From the NCBI GenBank assembly GCA_002224055.1, contig AZLU01000019.1, forward strand, positions 123,819 to 187,818: a stretch of DNA of 64,000 nt, in the 5' to 3' direction. Each line of letters begins with the position of its first letter. Positions within the stretch are counted from its first letter, which is position 1. The translations under genes were made by a program, and so were the position numbers. The notes under the pieces are model-generated. The model was not told the origin of the DNA and did not search any database. It saw only the letters and a list, made by a program, of their open reading frames with translations. This document shows positions 24,071 to 36,266 of this stretch, in pieces. The stretch comes from Pezizomycotina sp. ARF18 (taxonomy: Eukaryota > Ascomycota).

Positions 24071-25002
24071 GATCGATCATTCCAACACTGAGACAAGATC
24101 AACTAGAAGTCTAACAAGAACTTATTCAAGGCAACGTACTTATATACAAGATTTCGCATACCTACGGCTGGATAGGCACCTTAACAGAGTGGATAGAGAG
24201 AGGAAGAAATCTGCAAAAACGATGAAAGATGGCTATTTCAACTTGAATGCTAGTGTAGATGGGGCTGTGTTCATCACAATAATTTTTGTCAGTCGCGTAA
24301 TTTCGTTTGAACAACCACTGGACGAAAAGCTGACGACGAGCGTTTACTGGGTTTGCCTGCTGCCGGTCTTGCGTTTACTTCGTCATACATATAATGCTAT
24401 TAAATTCTTCATGAACACATAGACAATAAATATCGTAATTACTTCGTGAATACGCATTCCATTTACAGTGGTGAAGAACAGCACAAGATGAGCTCGAGAC
24501 TTCACCTCGTTTATGCGCCTAAGCCTACCGAATCAGGCTCAAAACTCTTGAAGTCGCCAGTAAGCTCTTATCTCCCGTCTTCTTCTGGTTATTCTCAAAG
24601 GGCGTGATCGAGATTGCACGGCAAGTTCTAAAGTATCTGCTTCGAGATTATACTTCCGCTTCGACTTGGTGTTCACCGTCCATGATCGAGCCGCTTCGTA
24701 TGTATGTAAAAAACCTTGGAAAATTTGGTTCAGCTCAACTGTAAGCTAACCAATAGCAGCCTGTTGAACATCCGGATGATAATAGGTCCGTTCAGTGCCC
24801 AACTATAATCTCACGCCATACCTTCCAGCGTTCCTGTTAGTGGGTCACGACATCCCTGACATTCATGATTAGAAAAGGCTCAAGCCTGAACTCGCGCAGA
24901 CAAAGTCCTAAGAGCTCGGTTACTGCAATGCCGCATGTGCCAATCACGAACCCGAAATCGTAATTTTGCTTTCCGTGCCCCACCGAGTGAGCTTACGCGA
25001 GA
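24071..25002. other. Intergenic, no supported gene
   Basis: AT-rich with short frames only. Confidence 0.4.
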
Positions 25003-25016
25003 AGCTATAAAATCAG
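25003..25016 (+). promoter_or_regulatory. TATA box of the SDR gene
   Basis: The sequence aagctataaaatca lies about 145 bp before the ATG at 25155. Confidence 0.55.
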
Positions 25017-25154
25017 GGTTTAGAACCCCCGAAATGTCGCGTTCATGAAATGATCACGACAAAAACACCCCTCAGCATATTTCGTAATAGCGAAGTCGTT
25101 CAGAACACCCTAACACCGCCTTTCCATACGTGTCATCTGTCTCCAGCTTTCCGT

Positions 25155-26107
25155 ATGTCCATAGCTCTGATCACGGGTTCAACACAGGGCACCGGCTACG
25201 GCGCCGCCCAGAACCTGCTCGACGAACCGGTACCTCCCGCACACATTATTCTTGCCGTCCGATCTCCCGAACGCGGCGAAATAGCGCGGAAGAATCTCCT
25301 AGAATACTACAAAGACCACCACGCCGCGTCCATGACGAACCCGCCTGAGCCGAAGATCACGATAATAAAACTCGACTTGGCGGATTTAGCATCAGTCAAA
25401 GCGTTTCCCGAAGAAGTCAAGTTCAACGGGTTCCAGCACCTAGATACCGTAATCCTAAATGCGGGTATAAACAAAATGGACAGAAGTCTTACGAAGGATG
25501 GGCATGAGGAGCTCATTCAAGTAAACTATCTGTCGAATGTTCTGCTCGCGTTGTCGCTACTACCGCTGTTGAAAGCGGCGGAGAAGAAGCCGGCGCATTT
25601 GGATATCGTGGGATCGCAAATGCACCAGTCCGCGACGAGGGAGATAATGGGGTTTGATCGTTCAGAGGGCATACTAAAGTTCCTCGAATCGGAGGAGGCG
25701 TTTAGCCGGATACCATCGGCGAAGAAGGCGGAGATGTGGCAGTACTCCGTATCGAAGTTGTGCGTCGCGATTTCGTCCGGAGCTTATCGGAAAAGGTCAG
25801 CAAGGAAGAAGTCATAATAAACCATAGCTGCCCAGGAATAGTATACGGTACCAACAACGACGCACTGCTGCCTTGGTGGATGCAAAAGTTGGGAAGGGTA
25901 TATAGACGCGCGAAGGGAAAGGATCTGTACACTGGCGGAGGTATATATTTGAGGCTGCTAAGTCTGGACCTGAAAGCCACGGGCGATGGGTAAGGAAGGG
26001 AAACTTCACGAAGACGCTGAGACGGCAAAGGACGAGGAAGTGAGGAAGAAACTTTGGGACGAGACGATGGAGTGGGTCGGGACCGTCGAGCCGGCACTAA
26101 AATGTAG
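25155..26107 (+). CDS. Short-chain dehydrogenase/reductase (classical SDR)
   Basis: An NAD(P)-dependent oxidoreductase with a Rossmann fold. From the ATG at 25155 come MSIALITGSTQGTGYGAA (cofactor loop TGxxxGxG), KLDLADLASVKAF (adenine-site Asp), VILNAGINKMD (NAG motif), HLDIVGSQMHQ (catalytic Ser) and MWQYSVSKLC (catalytic YxxxK). The chain changes frame near 25770 and continues VSKEEVIINHSCPGIVYGT, then again near 25960 with KLHEDAETAKDEEVRKKLW. Upstream in-frame codons (from 25050) look non-coding, so I prefer the start at 25155, which lies a normal distance from the TATA box. It resembles fungal carbonyl/retinol-dehydrogenase-like SDRs; substrate unknown. The C-terminal end is uncertain. 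Confidence 0.85.
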
Positions 26108-27285
26108 TCTGCTGGAGAACTGTTGCAACGGCCGGGAGAGGAGCGGATGCAGTGGTTGGAGGTTAAGAGTCTGTGAACTTTTACTAGGCCCAAGTGGGAT
26201 TGTCCTGAGCTCGGAAATCTATAAGGCGCAATTGGTTCCAAGCGTCTCGTTTTTATCTGCAGTGAAACCTTGCTTTTTCCTTTAGCGAAGCCATTGAATA
26301 CTTGATTACCGGTATTTCCATATTTAAGCGCTATCTACGATGGACATGTGAAAACTGGAATCATCGCTCGTTATAAATGAGTTTATTTTCTAATTCGGAA
26401 ACATGCCATGGACAAGCCGTCATGGTGGTAATTAAGGTATATTAAGACTTTGAAGTACGCTCTAGGGGCTCGATTACTCAACGCCGTTGAGAATGTCTCC
26501 CATGCAAGGCTCTTGAAACCTTTAATGTATTCTGAATTGCGGAGAATCAACCTATTGCGCGGAATTACCAAACGAGTACACCAGGGTTTATTGCTAGGCA
26601 GCAGTGGTAAGCCACTCTTATCATGATAACATCTGGAGCGAACAAGTATCGAAAGCTTACCCCCCATTGGAAGTGGCAGTTAAGAAATAAGAACTGCCGT
26701 TAGCATTTCCATTGACCGTTATCTTCAGGTTAACCGTTCATCAGCCGCAATTCGTTATTTCGCCGTTCATGAAAGATCAAGCATGGTAACCGTTTTCGCG
26801 TGGGGATTCATCGCGACTTGCTATTTTCGACTATCGACTTGCCTGTATCTGTCTAATATCTGTTTGACAGGGCATACCCTGTTGAAGACAACGCAATTAT
26901 ACGTGAACTTGATAAGGTTAAATGCTAGGGATGATGTCTTAGCTGTTAACGCCAGTTCCCGTTGGGGTAATGTTATACAAACACGCTCCGGCGAAAGTGT
27001 TATTCCGCGCTGAGACGCGAGTTGACTCGCCGATTCTTGGGAGATGAAACCAGTCGAATGCTTAGACCACTTTCCTGCAAGGAATCGGAATGTGTCCCCC
27101 ACGCCGGCATTTGCTTGAATCAGCGCTCGTGACGAAGGCTTACTACCCAGTTACAGACACCAAATCTGCAGTCACTGGGTGGAATCGGGAAAAGAATGAG
27201 AGACATTCGAGATCAATCCTGGCCAGAGCGAACAGCAGGGTCGGCCGGGGTGCTCCATGAACCCTACAAAGGTTCGGAGCCGCCG
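26108..27285. other. Intergenic, no supported gene
   Basis: Short unsupported frames on both strands; no repeats noticed. Confidence 0.4.
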
Positions 27286-27330
27286 TGGCTCATATATAAT
27301 GTGATATTCATATATAGAAGTGGGGACTTA
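27286..27330 (+). promoter_or_regulatory. TATA-like elements before the receptor gene
   Basis: Two TATA-like runs (catatataatgtg and catatatagaag) lie about 170-200 bp before the ATG at 27490. Confidence 0.4.
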
Positions 27331-27489
27331 AATCTAAACGAAGCTTTCTGCTGCATGGAATTCTCTTTTTATTTTTATTTGCAAACTTCGTCGCCACTGT
27401 GGAGAAACCGAAAGCTTGATTCTCTCGTCTATTCGCTCTCGATCCACTTCGTTGGAAAGGAAAACGGGTTTTGGACCGGGAAGTTTTAG

Positions 27490-28863
27490 ATGGCTTTAAC
27501 AGCAGAGACTGGTCTTGTAAGTTTAGGTCCTGGATCGAACGTGAATTTCTGATATTTGAGGTTTGCTCACGAGACATAGGCTATTGAGTGGACGTGCGTT
27601 GTGATTTCGCTCGCGTTGGTCCTCGTCCGATTATACGTACGCTGGTCACTACTCTGCACCATCAGCGTCACAGACGGTCTCGTAGTAACGGGATGGCTAC
27701 TGTTCGTCTACGTAACGTCATCGAATACGGCAAACTTCCACCTCGGTGCTTGGGTAATCCGAACGTAACGCTCGCCGGAATCAAAATCACGACCCCAATA
27801 TCGCTTTACCGAGCCATGAGAACTTAGTTACCGCCTTTAAGGTATGTAGTGTTGCGACTCCTCATATATAGATAATTTAGGAGAATCCGATTAAGATGTT
27901 TCCAATTTTTAGCTGTTTTATATTGCCGGCCCACTCTTCTACGTCGCGCTCTGGTGCATCAAGGGGGCTTTCATCATCATGTATTATCAGATGATACCGG
28001 TCGGCTTCCGGCATATTAGGATGATACTGCATGTAACGGCGGTATTAACTGGCGTGAGCTTCGTCGTCGCGACGTGTCTGAATTACTTTGTCTGCCAACC
28101 TATCCGTCGGAATTGGTATACATTGCATTCTTCCTCCGATAAAACCTTCAAACAGACAGACAACTCACTCCCAATTCTTGGAATAGGGCGTATGACCAAC
28201 CAGACGCTTGCTTCTCATTCCCGAACCCAAAATCGTACTGGACCACCTTGGTCCTACATCTTATCACAGATTTCCTCAGTATGACTACCCTTCGACGCCT
28301 AACGTTGCTTCGAGTTCAGAAATCTAATCCGTTGTTCTAGTATACTCCCTCCCCTTCCCCCTCCTCTCGACACTCCAGCTCTCCCGACCGACGAAAATGG
28401 GCGTAATGTGTATGTTCTCCCTCGGTACAGTCTGCATCCTCTGCACCATCGGCCGCACAATAAGCATCGGTACGTCGTTCTCACTACCGCCCGTCGGCGC
28501 GTGGTCCGCCGTCGAAATGTCCGCCGGGATTGCGGTAATATGCACTCCACCACTAAAATATCTATTACGAACGCACTTCCGGGGGACGGCGACATTGGGC
28601 CTATAATGCACCAGAGTGAGTGGGGAGTGTACAGGAGGAAGAAGGCGCGGAGGAGCTACCACCAGGGAAACCATTACAGCGTGAGGCGAAGTGGCGGTAG
28701 GCAGAGTGGCGTTAGTGGTGACGGTAGTATTAGCGTTAGGGAATTAGATATTGGGGTTGAACAGTCCGAGTCCGGAGCCGGCACGTATGTAGAGGAGTTT
28801 GAGGCGGATAAGGGTCTGGCCGGGCAGAGGATTGCGAGTAGTGACTCCAGATCAACGTTATGA
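27490..28863 (+). CDS. Pth11-like rhodopsin-domain integral membrane receptor
   Basis: Four exons can be traced. Exon 1 (27490-27516) encodes MALTAETGL. Introns lie at 27517-27579 (63 bp, branch-like gctcac), 27842-27912 (71 bp) and 28279-28340 (62 bp, branch-like CTAAC). Exon 2 gives the first helices (VVISLALVLVRLYVR, DGLVVTGWLLFVYV). Exon 3 gives LFYIAGPLFYVALWCIKGAF, then IMYYQMIPVGFRHIR, TAVLTGVSFVVATCLNYFVC and QPIRRNW, the conserved Cys-x-Pro..W of the fungal rhodopsin-like domain. Exon 4 gives IYSLPFPLL, GVMCMFSLGTVCILCTIGR and MSAGIAVICTPPLKYLLR, then a Ser/Gly-rich cytoplasmic tail to 28863. Frame changes occur near 27755, 28170 and 28590. Such receptors sense surfaces or nutrients at the plasma membrane; the ligand is unknown, and no CFEM domain is present. 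Confidence 0.8.
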
Positions 28864-29137
28864 TGTTGAGAAAATTAAAGATTCTTGAGACGATATTACG
28901 TGGACGGGACGAGAAGCCTTCTTGTAAATACATAAACGATGTTATGAACGAAACCTAACTGGGTCCAATCATTCTCTACGTACTCTATCTCGATGCAAAG
29001 CATAAGTAACACGCTAAAATAAGTTCAAATTAAATGAGATCGCTACCATTCTAATACGCTACGGGAGCTTTGACATCGGATGCTGAAAAAATATTGACCT
29101 TACTATCCTATTAAGACTAATCCGCTCTGCAGAGGCA

Positions 29138-30180
29138 CTAATGAGCCCATTTCGTTCTTGCAAGCCCTCTTAGCTCAAAATGGTAACTCCGGCTACTCCT
29201 CCTTATCGCCCTCCTTAGCCGTACTAGCGGGTTGTCCTCCTCCGCTGGCGGCTTTTCCTCCATTTGGTGCATAACCAGCTTAACCTTCCGGCAGCTCCAC
29301 AGGTTGCCGTGCGTCATATGCCCATTTCCCTCAGCGAGCACAATGAATACCGGTTCGCCATCCCACATCTTATCCTCGTCGAGGCCACTGGAAGCTGCTG
29401 CCTCTTTCGCGTCCTGTGTATGATCCAGCGTAGACTCTAGGGAGTCGCTAGTACTAAGTTGCCCAGCTTGAGAGATATGCAGCGCGGATTTCGCGAAGGG
29501 GTTATGTGTCGACGCGTCGTCCTGGTCCGGGTATTCCCCAGTTCTTACGCATGCTGAAGAAAAAAGGATGTTAGCTTCAGTGCTCTCTGCGATGGGATGA
29601 GAACGCATTCGGCTCACCTCTAACCCTCGCGTGATACCCCGAAATATCAAACTTCAGCCTACCTGACCCCTCCCAGACTAAATTATCCTCCATATGCTCC
29701 TTATAATCAACGCTGAGAATATCCTGGTGCTCATTCCACGGCTCACCGGAACCGGGCACGAGTCTGTACCTAAACCCCACCCGCGAATTCTTCGACCCGT
29801 ACCTCGGTTGGAAGAGGTATTTGTGCGTACCCTTCGAAATGGCCTCTTTAGTCCGTTTCATGGCGAAAAAGAGGGACTCGTAGTTATCGGGGTGACTTGG
29901 TTGTTGGGAAACCCAACGACGAGGTCGGGCTTACCTGTTTCGCCGGCATGTTGAATCTCTTCGCCGAAACCGACTTTGAAGAAATAAAGATTGTTAGTAG
30001 GAAATTCAGAGGAGAGTAGGTGAGGGATTTATATATTTGCTTACGAATGAACTTGTTGCGGTCGAAGTAAGCTTTGTCTTTAGCATCTACTTCCTTCAGC
30101 GTGATCACGAAGTCCTTCGCGCTTACGAATGGCGCTACCAGGAGCGTTGAAAGAGATAGTAGCTTGATGGCCGATGGCAT
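29138..30180 (-). CDS. Secreted protein of unknown function, multi-exon
   Basis: The minus-strand ATG at 30180 starts a clear signal peptide (MPSAIKLLSLSTLL, cleavage near VSA-KDF) followed by KDFVITLKEVDAKDKAYFDR. A GTAAGC..AAAG intron (about 29978-30050) leads to VGFGEEIQHAGETGKPDLVV. A frame change near 29895 leads to DNYESLFFAMKRTKEAISKG, HKYLFQPRYGSKNSRVGFRY, GSGEPWNEHQDILSVDYK and LKFDISGYHARV. A second intron (GTGAGC to a T-rich CAG, about 29552-29616) precedes ACVRTGEYPDQDD, KMWDGEPVFIVLAEGNGHM and WSCRKVKLVMHQM, ending at 29138. No family is recognised. A minus-strand TATA (ggtataaatcc, near 30320) lies about 140 bp upstream. It may be a secreted protein that acts outside the cell; that is inference from the signal peptide alone. 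Confidence 0.65.
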
Positions 30181-30329
30181 CTTGAGAACTTTGCTTTTAT
30201 AGTGTTATGCCTAATATTGACTTAGTGAATCGAAGCTTTGGAGTAGATCGGACTTTGTCTGAAGACAATAGCTGGACAGCTGGATCAGTATTTTGAGACT
30301 TGAAGGTTAGCCGGATGGATTTATACCAG

Positions 30330-32178
30330 AGGATCCTCAAATCGCTAGCGTTGAGTTAGCTCTGAGCTCTCCGATATCATGATTCCAGGCCCTCGACCCT
30401 TGCGCAGAGGCCTGCAAGCTATAGTTACGGTTGACAGGGCACCTGGCTGTAGCATATCACTCATGTTTCGGGAGCTAACTTGAACCACTGAGTGGCGCTC
30501 GGGTCTTCTCGGGCCAACCGTTCGTATGGGATCACCGTTGAGCTATCAGGCCATATTTGTTTCAGTATGATATGACAACGGGCAGAAAAACTTGTGACTT
30601 TCTGTTGTCGTGATAGTCGTGAAGGTCGTTGGGGTAAAAAATTGACTATGGTGATATTCAATCGCGCTCAAAACAGCGCAGCTAAGAATCACCTACTAAT
30701 CAACACAACGGTAACTATTACCCCGGATTGTCTTAAATATGTAGACCTAAAATAAACTATTGGCTATTCTAGAACCTTAATGCAAATGATTCAAGGCTAT
30801 CTTCTCTCAAGGAAACATACGATAGATGAAACATTCACCCCGTTGATGTTAGTGACTCGTTGGCCCTAACCGTCGTGTGCGAATTCCTCTACGGGTTTTA
30901 ATAGGAGTTTGCCCATTTGTAAAGGGGAATATTAAATACAACATCGGAACCTGTATTACCGATACCCACGGACTAATGGTTTTCGCGATATCTCTTCTTT
31001 ACTTCATGTTTACGCGGTCATAAGACGTTGCGACTTTCAAACCTTAAGATTCTAGACTTTCAGTTTCAACCCGATGATACTAAATTCGACGATAGTTAGG
31101 TAACATCGAATCGTCATGCTGATTTTTGATGCAGTAGGAAGGGCCTCGGCTGGTTGGTATGCAATAAAAACAAGACACTTCTATGACTCCGATGCAAGAT
31201 AGTCAAGGCCTTATATCAGATATTCTTTCGTTACGAACGACCGGTAGTTGACCTAAGAACTGAAGTTGAGGTATCCTTATTAAAGGCTTGAAGATGAGGC
31301 GCCATAGCCGCTTTTTTAAAGGATTTGCAAGGCTCCGATGTTCTCTGGATCTTTAGAGTAGCTCTGAGAAATAATAGCCTTCCTCGACCGCGATTATCCT
31401 CTTTAGAGGACCAAAAAAGCTCCTTCAGGCCCTTGTATTATACCATCAAGCCTTTGCGAAGGCTTTTAGGTATATACCTGAAATCTAAAAGCAGGAACCG
31501 ACAAACCTTTGGCAGGATAAGGTATAACTTCATCCTGGTAAGGATATTGGCAAGCATGGTTACAAGTTAGAGCCTGGCGTATACTATTAGGGTTCGCGGG
31601 CTTTTGTCGAGGTTTGGGCTCGGACGCAGGGACAGCGAGCTTTCAGGCCTCGGATTTATTATAGGAATATTGGATTGAGAGAAAGAGCGATAATGTATAT
31701 CCTGAGAATCCTCAATAGGGTTCGTTTTTTTTTTTTTTTTTTCTTCCCCTCTCTCGGATGCATATTTATGGCCAGCATCGTTACCTCGAAACCTAGTTGT
31801 AGCTGCTTCCAAATCGCGATTGGTAAGATCGGATTAGCGTGCTTTTGTTACGTACCTTCCTTCTTTAGCTTCGAGATATCTAAACTATACTGCTTGCTTT
31901 AATCTGGCGGTAAATATGCGTGTAGAGGCGCAAACCCCCACCCTATCAGTCGACGCCCTATGGCTCATTGCAAGAGTCACAACTCCCTCCCTAGGATGAT
32001 CGAATAACCTCCCCTTATCACGAAACACTCCCGTTATTTCTTCTTCCATGCGGTAGATTGTTTTCCGTAGTGTTATTTCCTTTCTCCCACGGCAACGCGC
32101 GCTCGATTATATGAAAGAATCGTACGCGTAAAACCAAAGTTTTACATTTCATATTTTTCCTCTCATTCTACGTTACCA
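30330..32178. other. Long gene-free stretch
   Basis: About 1.85 kb with only short frames and a T run at 31725-31742. No repeat structure recognised. Confidence 0.45.
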
Positions 32179-33560
32179 ATGGACCTCCCACTAGAAATAT
32201 GGCTTCGAATAGCCTCCCTCCTCGATCACTCCTCCCTAAAATCTTTCCGGCAAGTCTACCGCAGCTTCCGCGCCGTCGCGGACGATATCCTCTTCAAACG
32301 GCTCACCGTCGACCTCCGTAAACCAGACTCCTTAACCCTCCTCCGCTAACCAGCGACGTACTTCCGCATCTTCTCCATCCCATCAAGGCTAAAAATATTC
32401 TACAAGTGGGTTTCGAAGTCCTCCACTGAAGACGAGTACGCGCTCTTACGGGAGTTGGTTGGCGCGCACTTGAAACCGCTTCTTTTGGATTACCTGACCA
32501 ATGTAAGAACGGTGGAACTCGATGTGGACTACTTGAACGTCGAACCAGGATACCTCGCGGATTTCTTCACGATTTTATCACCATCAGAGAAGAATATAAA
32601 AATAATCATGAAGAATATAGGACCAGCGTATCTTTCATCACCCGGCATCGCAAACCTCACGAGATTCAGTTACTCCTACACCCACAGCGTCGGCGAAGAG
32701 TTCCCGTCTATTATAGCGGAATAATACAACGTTCGCCGGGTATACTATACCTAGAAATACACTGCGAGATAGACTTTGACGACGTCCTAGGTTGCCTCTA
32801 CTCTCAAGGAGGGGAATTTAACGTGAAGGATTGGATATCGTGGGATATAAACCCCGGCGATCAAGCACATTCCGGCTCCCATAGTGAAGTACCGAAGGCA
32901 ACAGCGGAGCGAGCGATCGAGCTGGCGAACCTCTTCTGGCGTCACGTCGTACCGGAACTCAATGGCCTCGAAAAGCCACGCGTGCTTGGCGTTCACTGCA
33001 GGGACGAGCGGTCGCATTGGTACGAGTGGACGAAGGCTGATGATCGGTGCTCGTTGGAGGCGTGGTGTTTGCAACCAAAATCTATAATTCGAGCACAGAA
33101 GTTGAGCGTCATGGTAAAGGTGAGCGCGCTGCCGGCATCGTTGGGTGTTATTGCTCGTAGCGGAAGTTGGAAAGCGTCGAGGCGTTTTATTACATGGGTA
33201 CAACGATCTTGGTGACGGTGAAGACTTTCACGCCGATGTGGAGATTGCTAGGGAGGTTATAATGCGAGCGAGATGGAGATGTTGAGGAATGGTGTGAGGG
33301 TGGAGGTCAAGTCGCGGCCGATACCGCTGCGGGAGGTGGAGCCGGAGTTCGACTTGGGCGAGGTCTTTGCTCCAGGCCCACCCGTGCTGACGACGAGGTT
33401 TGAAGCAATATCGAAGGGGGGGGAAGTGGATTCGAAGGGTACACTAACAAGTAACGATCTTGAATACGGACTTCGATGTACCGTTTGTAAGAAAATCGTC
33501 GCCTCACTACTACCAAGGAGTGCTGAGGACCATCCAATTGAATGTTTTAACCCTGAGTAG
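32179..33560 (+). CDS. F-box protein (frame interrupted)
   Basis: The N-terminus is a good fungal F-box: MDLPLEIWLRIASLLDHSSL, then KSFRQVYRSFRAVADDILF. This domain would bind Skp1 in an SCF ubiquitin ligase. The rest is a helix-rich region without clear repeats: FYKWVSKSSTEDEYALLREL, NVRTVELDVDYLNVEPGY, GILYLEIHCEIDFDDVLGCL, FNVKDWISWDINPGDQ, AIELANLFWRHVVPELNGL and, near the end, VKSRPIPLREVEPEFDLGEV and LRCTVCKKIVASLLPR. A stop near 32348 and frame changes near 32720 and 33210-33270 interrupt the chain. The gene is convergent with the oxidoreductase, whose stop is only about 95 bp away. Confidence 0.7.
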
Positions 33561-33655
33561 TATTTGGTATTCCTTATCTAAACTGTTCTAAAACTACGTA
33601 CGCACCTTCTATAAACCCTACATCTACGACCGCCCCAGAATGCGTCCTTCTAAAG

Positions 33656-34834
33656 CTATTCCTGCGGATGAACAACCCACTTCGCCGCCGGCCTCTCCTT
33701 TGCAAGTCTCTCCAGCGCCGGCACAACAGCCTCCAACCCCCCCTCCACAACCTTAATCTCTCCCGGCACCCTAATACTACCCTGGTCACACCACCTCTTA
33801 ATACTCCCTCCCCAAACCCTCGCTAGCTCCGGATGCGCCATCGCCGCTCCAAATATATTCTTCCACTCACTACCCTCCGGCTTACTCTGCCAGCTCACAC
33901 CTTCCGTCGGCGTAGCGTACCGCTCATTATACTCCTTTTAGTATCCGACAATACAGCTCTGGAGAGCTTTTGTGTTCCTTCTTCGGAGATCGCGTCGAAG
34001 ACGTACGTTAGTTCGTCACCGACGATGTCACGGATGGCTTTAACGAGGTCGGACCGTGGTAGCGTGCGGTCGAATACGTGCGTCGCTCCCAATTCCTTCA
34101 ACGTATCGGATTGCTTTGAGGAGGCGGCTGTTGATGATGGGACTTATCCCCGCCATCCTCGCGAATTGAATCGCGTACTTACCCACAGCACTCCCCCTCC
34201 CGCAATAAATATCCCCCCCTTAACACTCTCACCGCTAGCACTCGGTTTCTCCGCATCAAACGGTATCCCCAACCCGCTCTCGTCGAACAACCCGACAAAA
34301 GCAGTAAAGCACGTCGTCGGAATAGCGGCCGCTTGATCCTCCGTTAAATTGCTCGGATCAAGCTAGCGAAGGCCTCGAGTGGCACGCGTACGTTTGGTAA
34401 CCGTTTACGTCGGCGGTGTTGGGGAACCAGGCGCCTTGCCACATTACTTTATCGCCGATCTTGAGGTGTTTGACGTCGGGCCGAGGGAGTCGACGACGCC
34501 CACGACGTCGATGCCGCCGGTGAAGGGGAAGGTTGTGAGGACTATGCCGTAGGCGTAGATTTGTAGTCGATTAGGTTTACTGGATTTATTTTTTGTTAGT
34601 TGTGCCGTTTGGGGGTGGAGGGTTGGGGGTAGAGAGTACTTACGGCCGGCGCTGGTGACTTTGATCCTAACCTGATCGCCCTGCGGAACCGGAACGGGAC
34701 GTTCTCTACGACGGGAGGCTCGCGGAGGCTTTGTATATGACGGCTTTATTCACGGTTGGTCCCGAGCCCTGGGATCTACCGCCATGGTGAGCCGCGAACT
34801 TCTCCTTCATCTTGTTGGAAGTCTCGAGGGTCAT
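33656..34834 (-). CDS. Zinc-type (MDR superfamily) alcohol dehydrogenase / enoyl reductase-like
   Basis: From the minus-strand ATG at 34834: MTLETSNKMKEKFAAHHGG, NKAVIYKAS, QGDQVRIKVTSAG. An intron (34580-34643, GTAAGT..CAG, 64 bp) is followed by LNLIDYKIYAYGIV, GGIDVVGVVDSLGP, GDKVMWQGAW, AAAIPTTCFTAFVGLF, the cofactor loop AVGKYAIQFARMAG, LKELGATHVFDRTL and IVGDELTYVFDAISEEG. It ends ELARVWGGSIKRW, GLEAVVPALERLAKERPAAK and WVVHPQE. This is the fungal quinone-reductase-like MDR type that lacks zinc ligands in most members; the product would reduce an unknown enone or quinone with NADPH. Frame changes near 34690, 34540, 34360, 34150 and 33900. A TATA (cctatataacg, minus strand near 34970) lies about 130 bp upstream. 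Confidence 0.8.
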
Positions 34835-34984
34835 TATAAGTTCGATTTTTTAGAATTATAGAGGCTGCAACTAGCGATATAAAGAACGGAGCAAAATACT
34901 TGATGTCGAAATTGTTGTTCGATGGTTGCTGATACTGATGGGAAACGAGGAGAATGAGCAAGCGTTATATAGGAAAAAATGGAA

Positions 34985-35943
34985 CGGTGAGAAGTAGAGC
35001 AGGTCAGACCGTATCTTGCCGTAGTTGAATTATATTTTTTCGTAAGTCATCGTGCCATTGATATCGCGTATATCGTGATTTACGTTGACAAATGTTCAAT
35101 CATCTACCGGATCTCCAATGCACGTACGTAACAGAAAAATTGGAGATCGCGAACATCATAGTAAAAGGTTTTTTTTTTTACGAGCCTTACAGAACACCAA
35201 TTGCAATTGCTAGCAAAGCCAGAATTACATCCGATATCTCCTTTTCTCTCATTCCGGCCAAACGCTTAAAGCTTTGTGCAACGCGATACGAGATCACCCC
35301 CGCAAGGCTTGTTTCTAACCCTGCATTCCGCAATTACTGGTAGGAAACGCCGCAACGTTCATCCATCCCTCGTATCGGAGCCCATAACTGCCGACGTCCT
35401 TCAATCGACGAGTTTTTCTCGAGCGAGTCGGCGATACATTTTTCGGCAGAAAGGGTATTTTAAAAGCCACTGACGTGAAACAGTTTCGGCAGTTAGAATC
35501 ATGAAAACGAAGTCGTTCCATGGAATACAGCACATCGTCTTTCCAGAAACGTTCAACGAATCCCCAATTTCTCGTATTCATATATCCATTAAGCTACCTA
35601 CTAGCCTTCGGGAAGTTTCTATTCGAGTTTTGTCTCGGTGCCCTTATCGATAAGCTGTTTTGCCCTAAACCCTTGCATGCTCACTAAGAAAAATAGCTCA
35701 CCTGAAAAAATTTTTTCACTCAACTCCAACAACCTCCCAACCCAGCTTCATTTTATGTAGCTCTTCTGATGGGTAGTTGACATCTACGAGCATAGAATGA
35801 AGACAACTGGGCATCCGTCCGCTCTGCCTTACATAAGCTTCATATCGGTCGACTAGTACTACGGTGGGTGACCATGTGGGAATCCCGACTCTTGTAGATA
35901 TCCTTGTTTCTTTTTTTTTTTTTGCAAATTTCTTTTGTTCTTT

Positions 35944-35980
<37 letters not shown>

Positions 35981-36053
35981 AAATTCTCTTTTTTCTCTGC
36001 ACTGTTATCACCGTCGCGCGCCGAGCTCGTCGCGCATGCGCTATAAGAAAGAA
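34985..36053. other. Gene-free stretch with T/A homopolymer
   Basis: No supported gene. Contains 28 T followed directly by 10 A at 35946-35983, which can fold on itself. Confidence 0.45.
35946..35983. repeat. T28-A10 homopolymer pair
   Basis: 28 T run directly into 10 A. Confidence 0.9.
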
Positions 36054-36266
36054 ATACCGTATTAACTGGCGGACAAGCATCAGCCTGAGGGGTTACTTTT
36101 TTGAATTTAGGGACCGTGATGTTATATGTACCGGACCGGTGCTTATCCGCTAGAGGAGCACTCGAATGCTACTAAGGTGAAGAGAGCCAGAAACTTTTCT
36201 TTTTATGCACCGGTAGAGCTATATTCAACCTGGAGATAGGTGCTTGTCCACCGGTTTATACGGTAT
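36054..36266. mobile_element. Short element with imperfect 37-bp inverted ends (MITE-like)
   Basis: The left arm at 36054-36090 (ataccgtattaactggcgg, acaagcatcagcc) matches the reverse complement of 36229-36266 (ataccgtataaaccggtgg, acaagcacctatc). Most mismatches are C/T or A/G. The interior has no coding capacity, so this could be a decayed MITE or the ends of a DNA transposon. T/A homopolymer runs flank both sides. Confidence 0.4.

Noticed and set aside
24189-24422. 77-codon frame
   Set aside because: AT-rich, no supporting feature.
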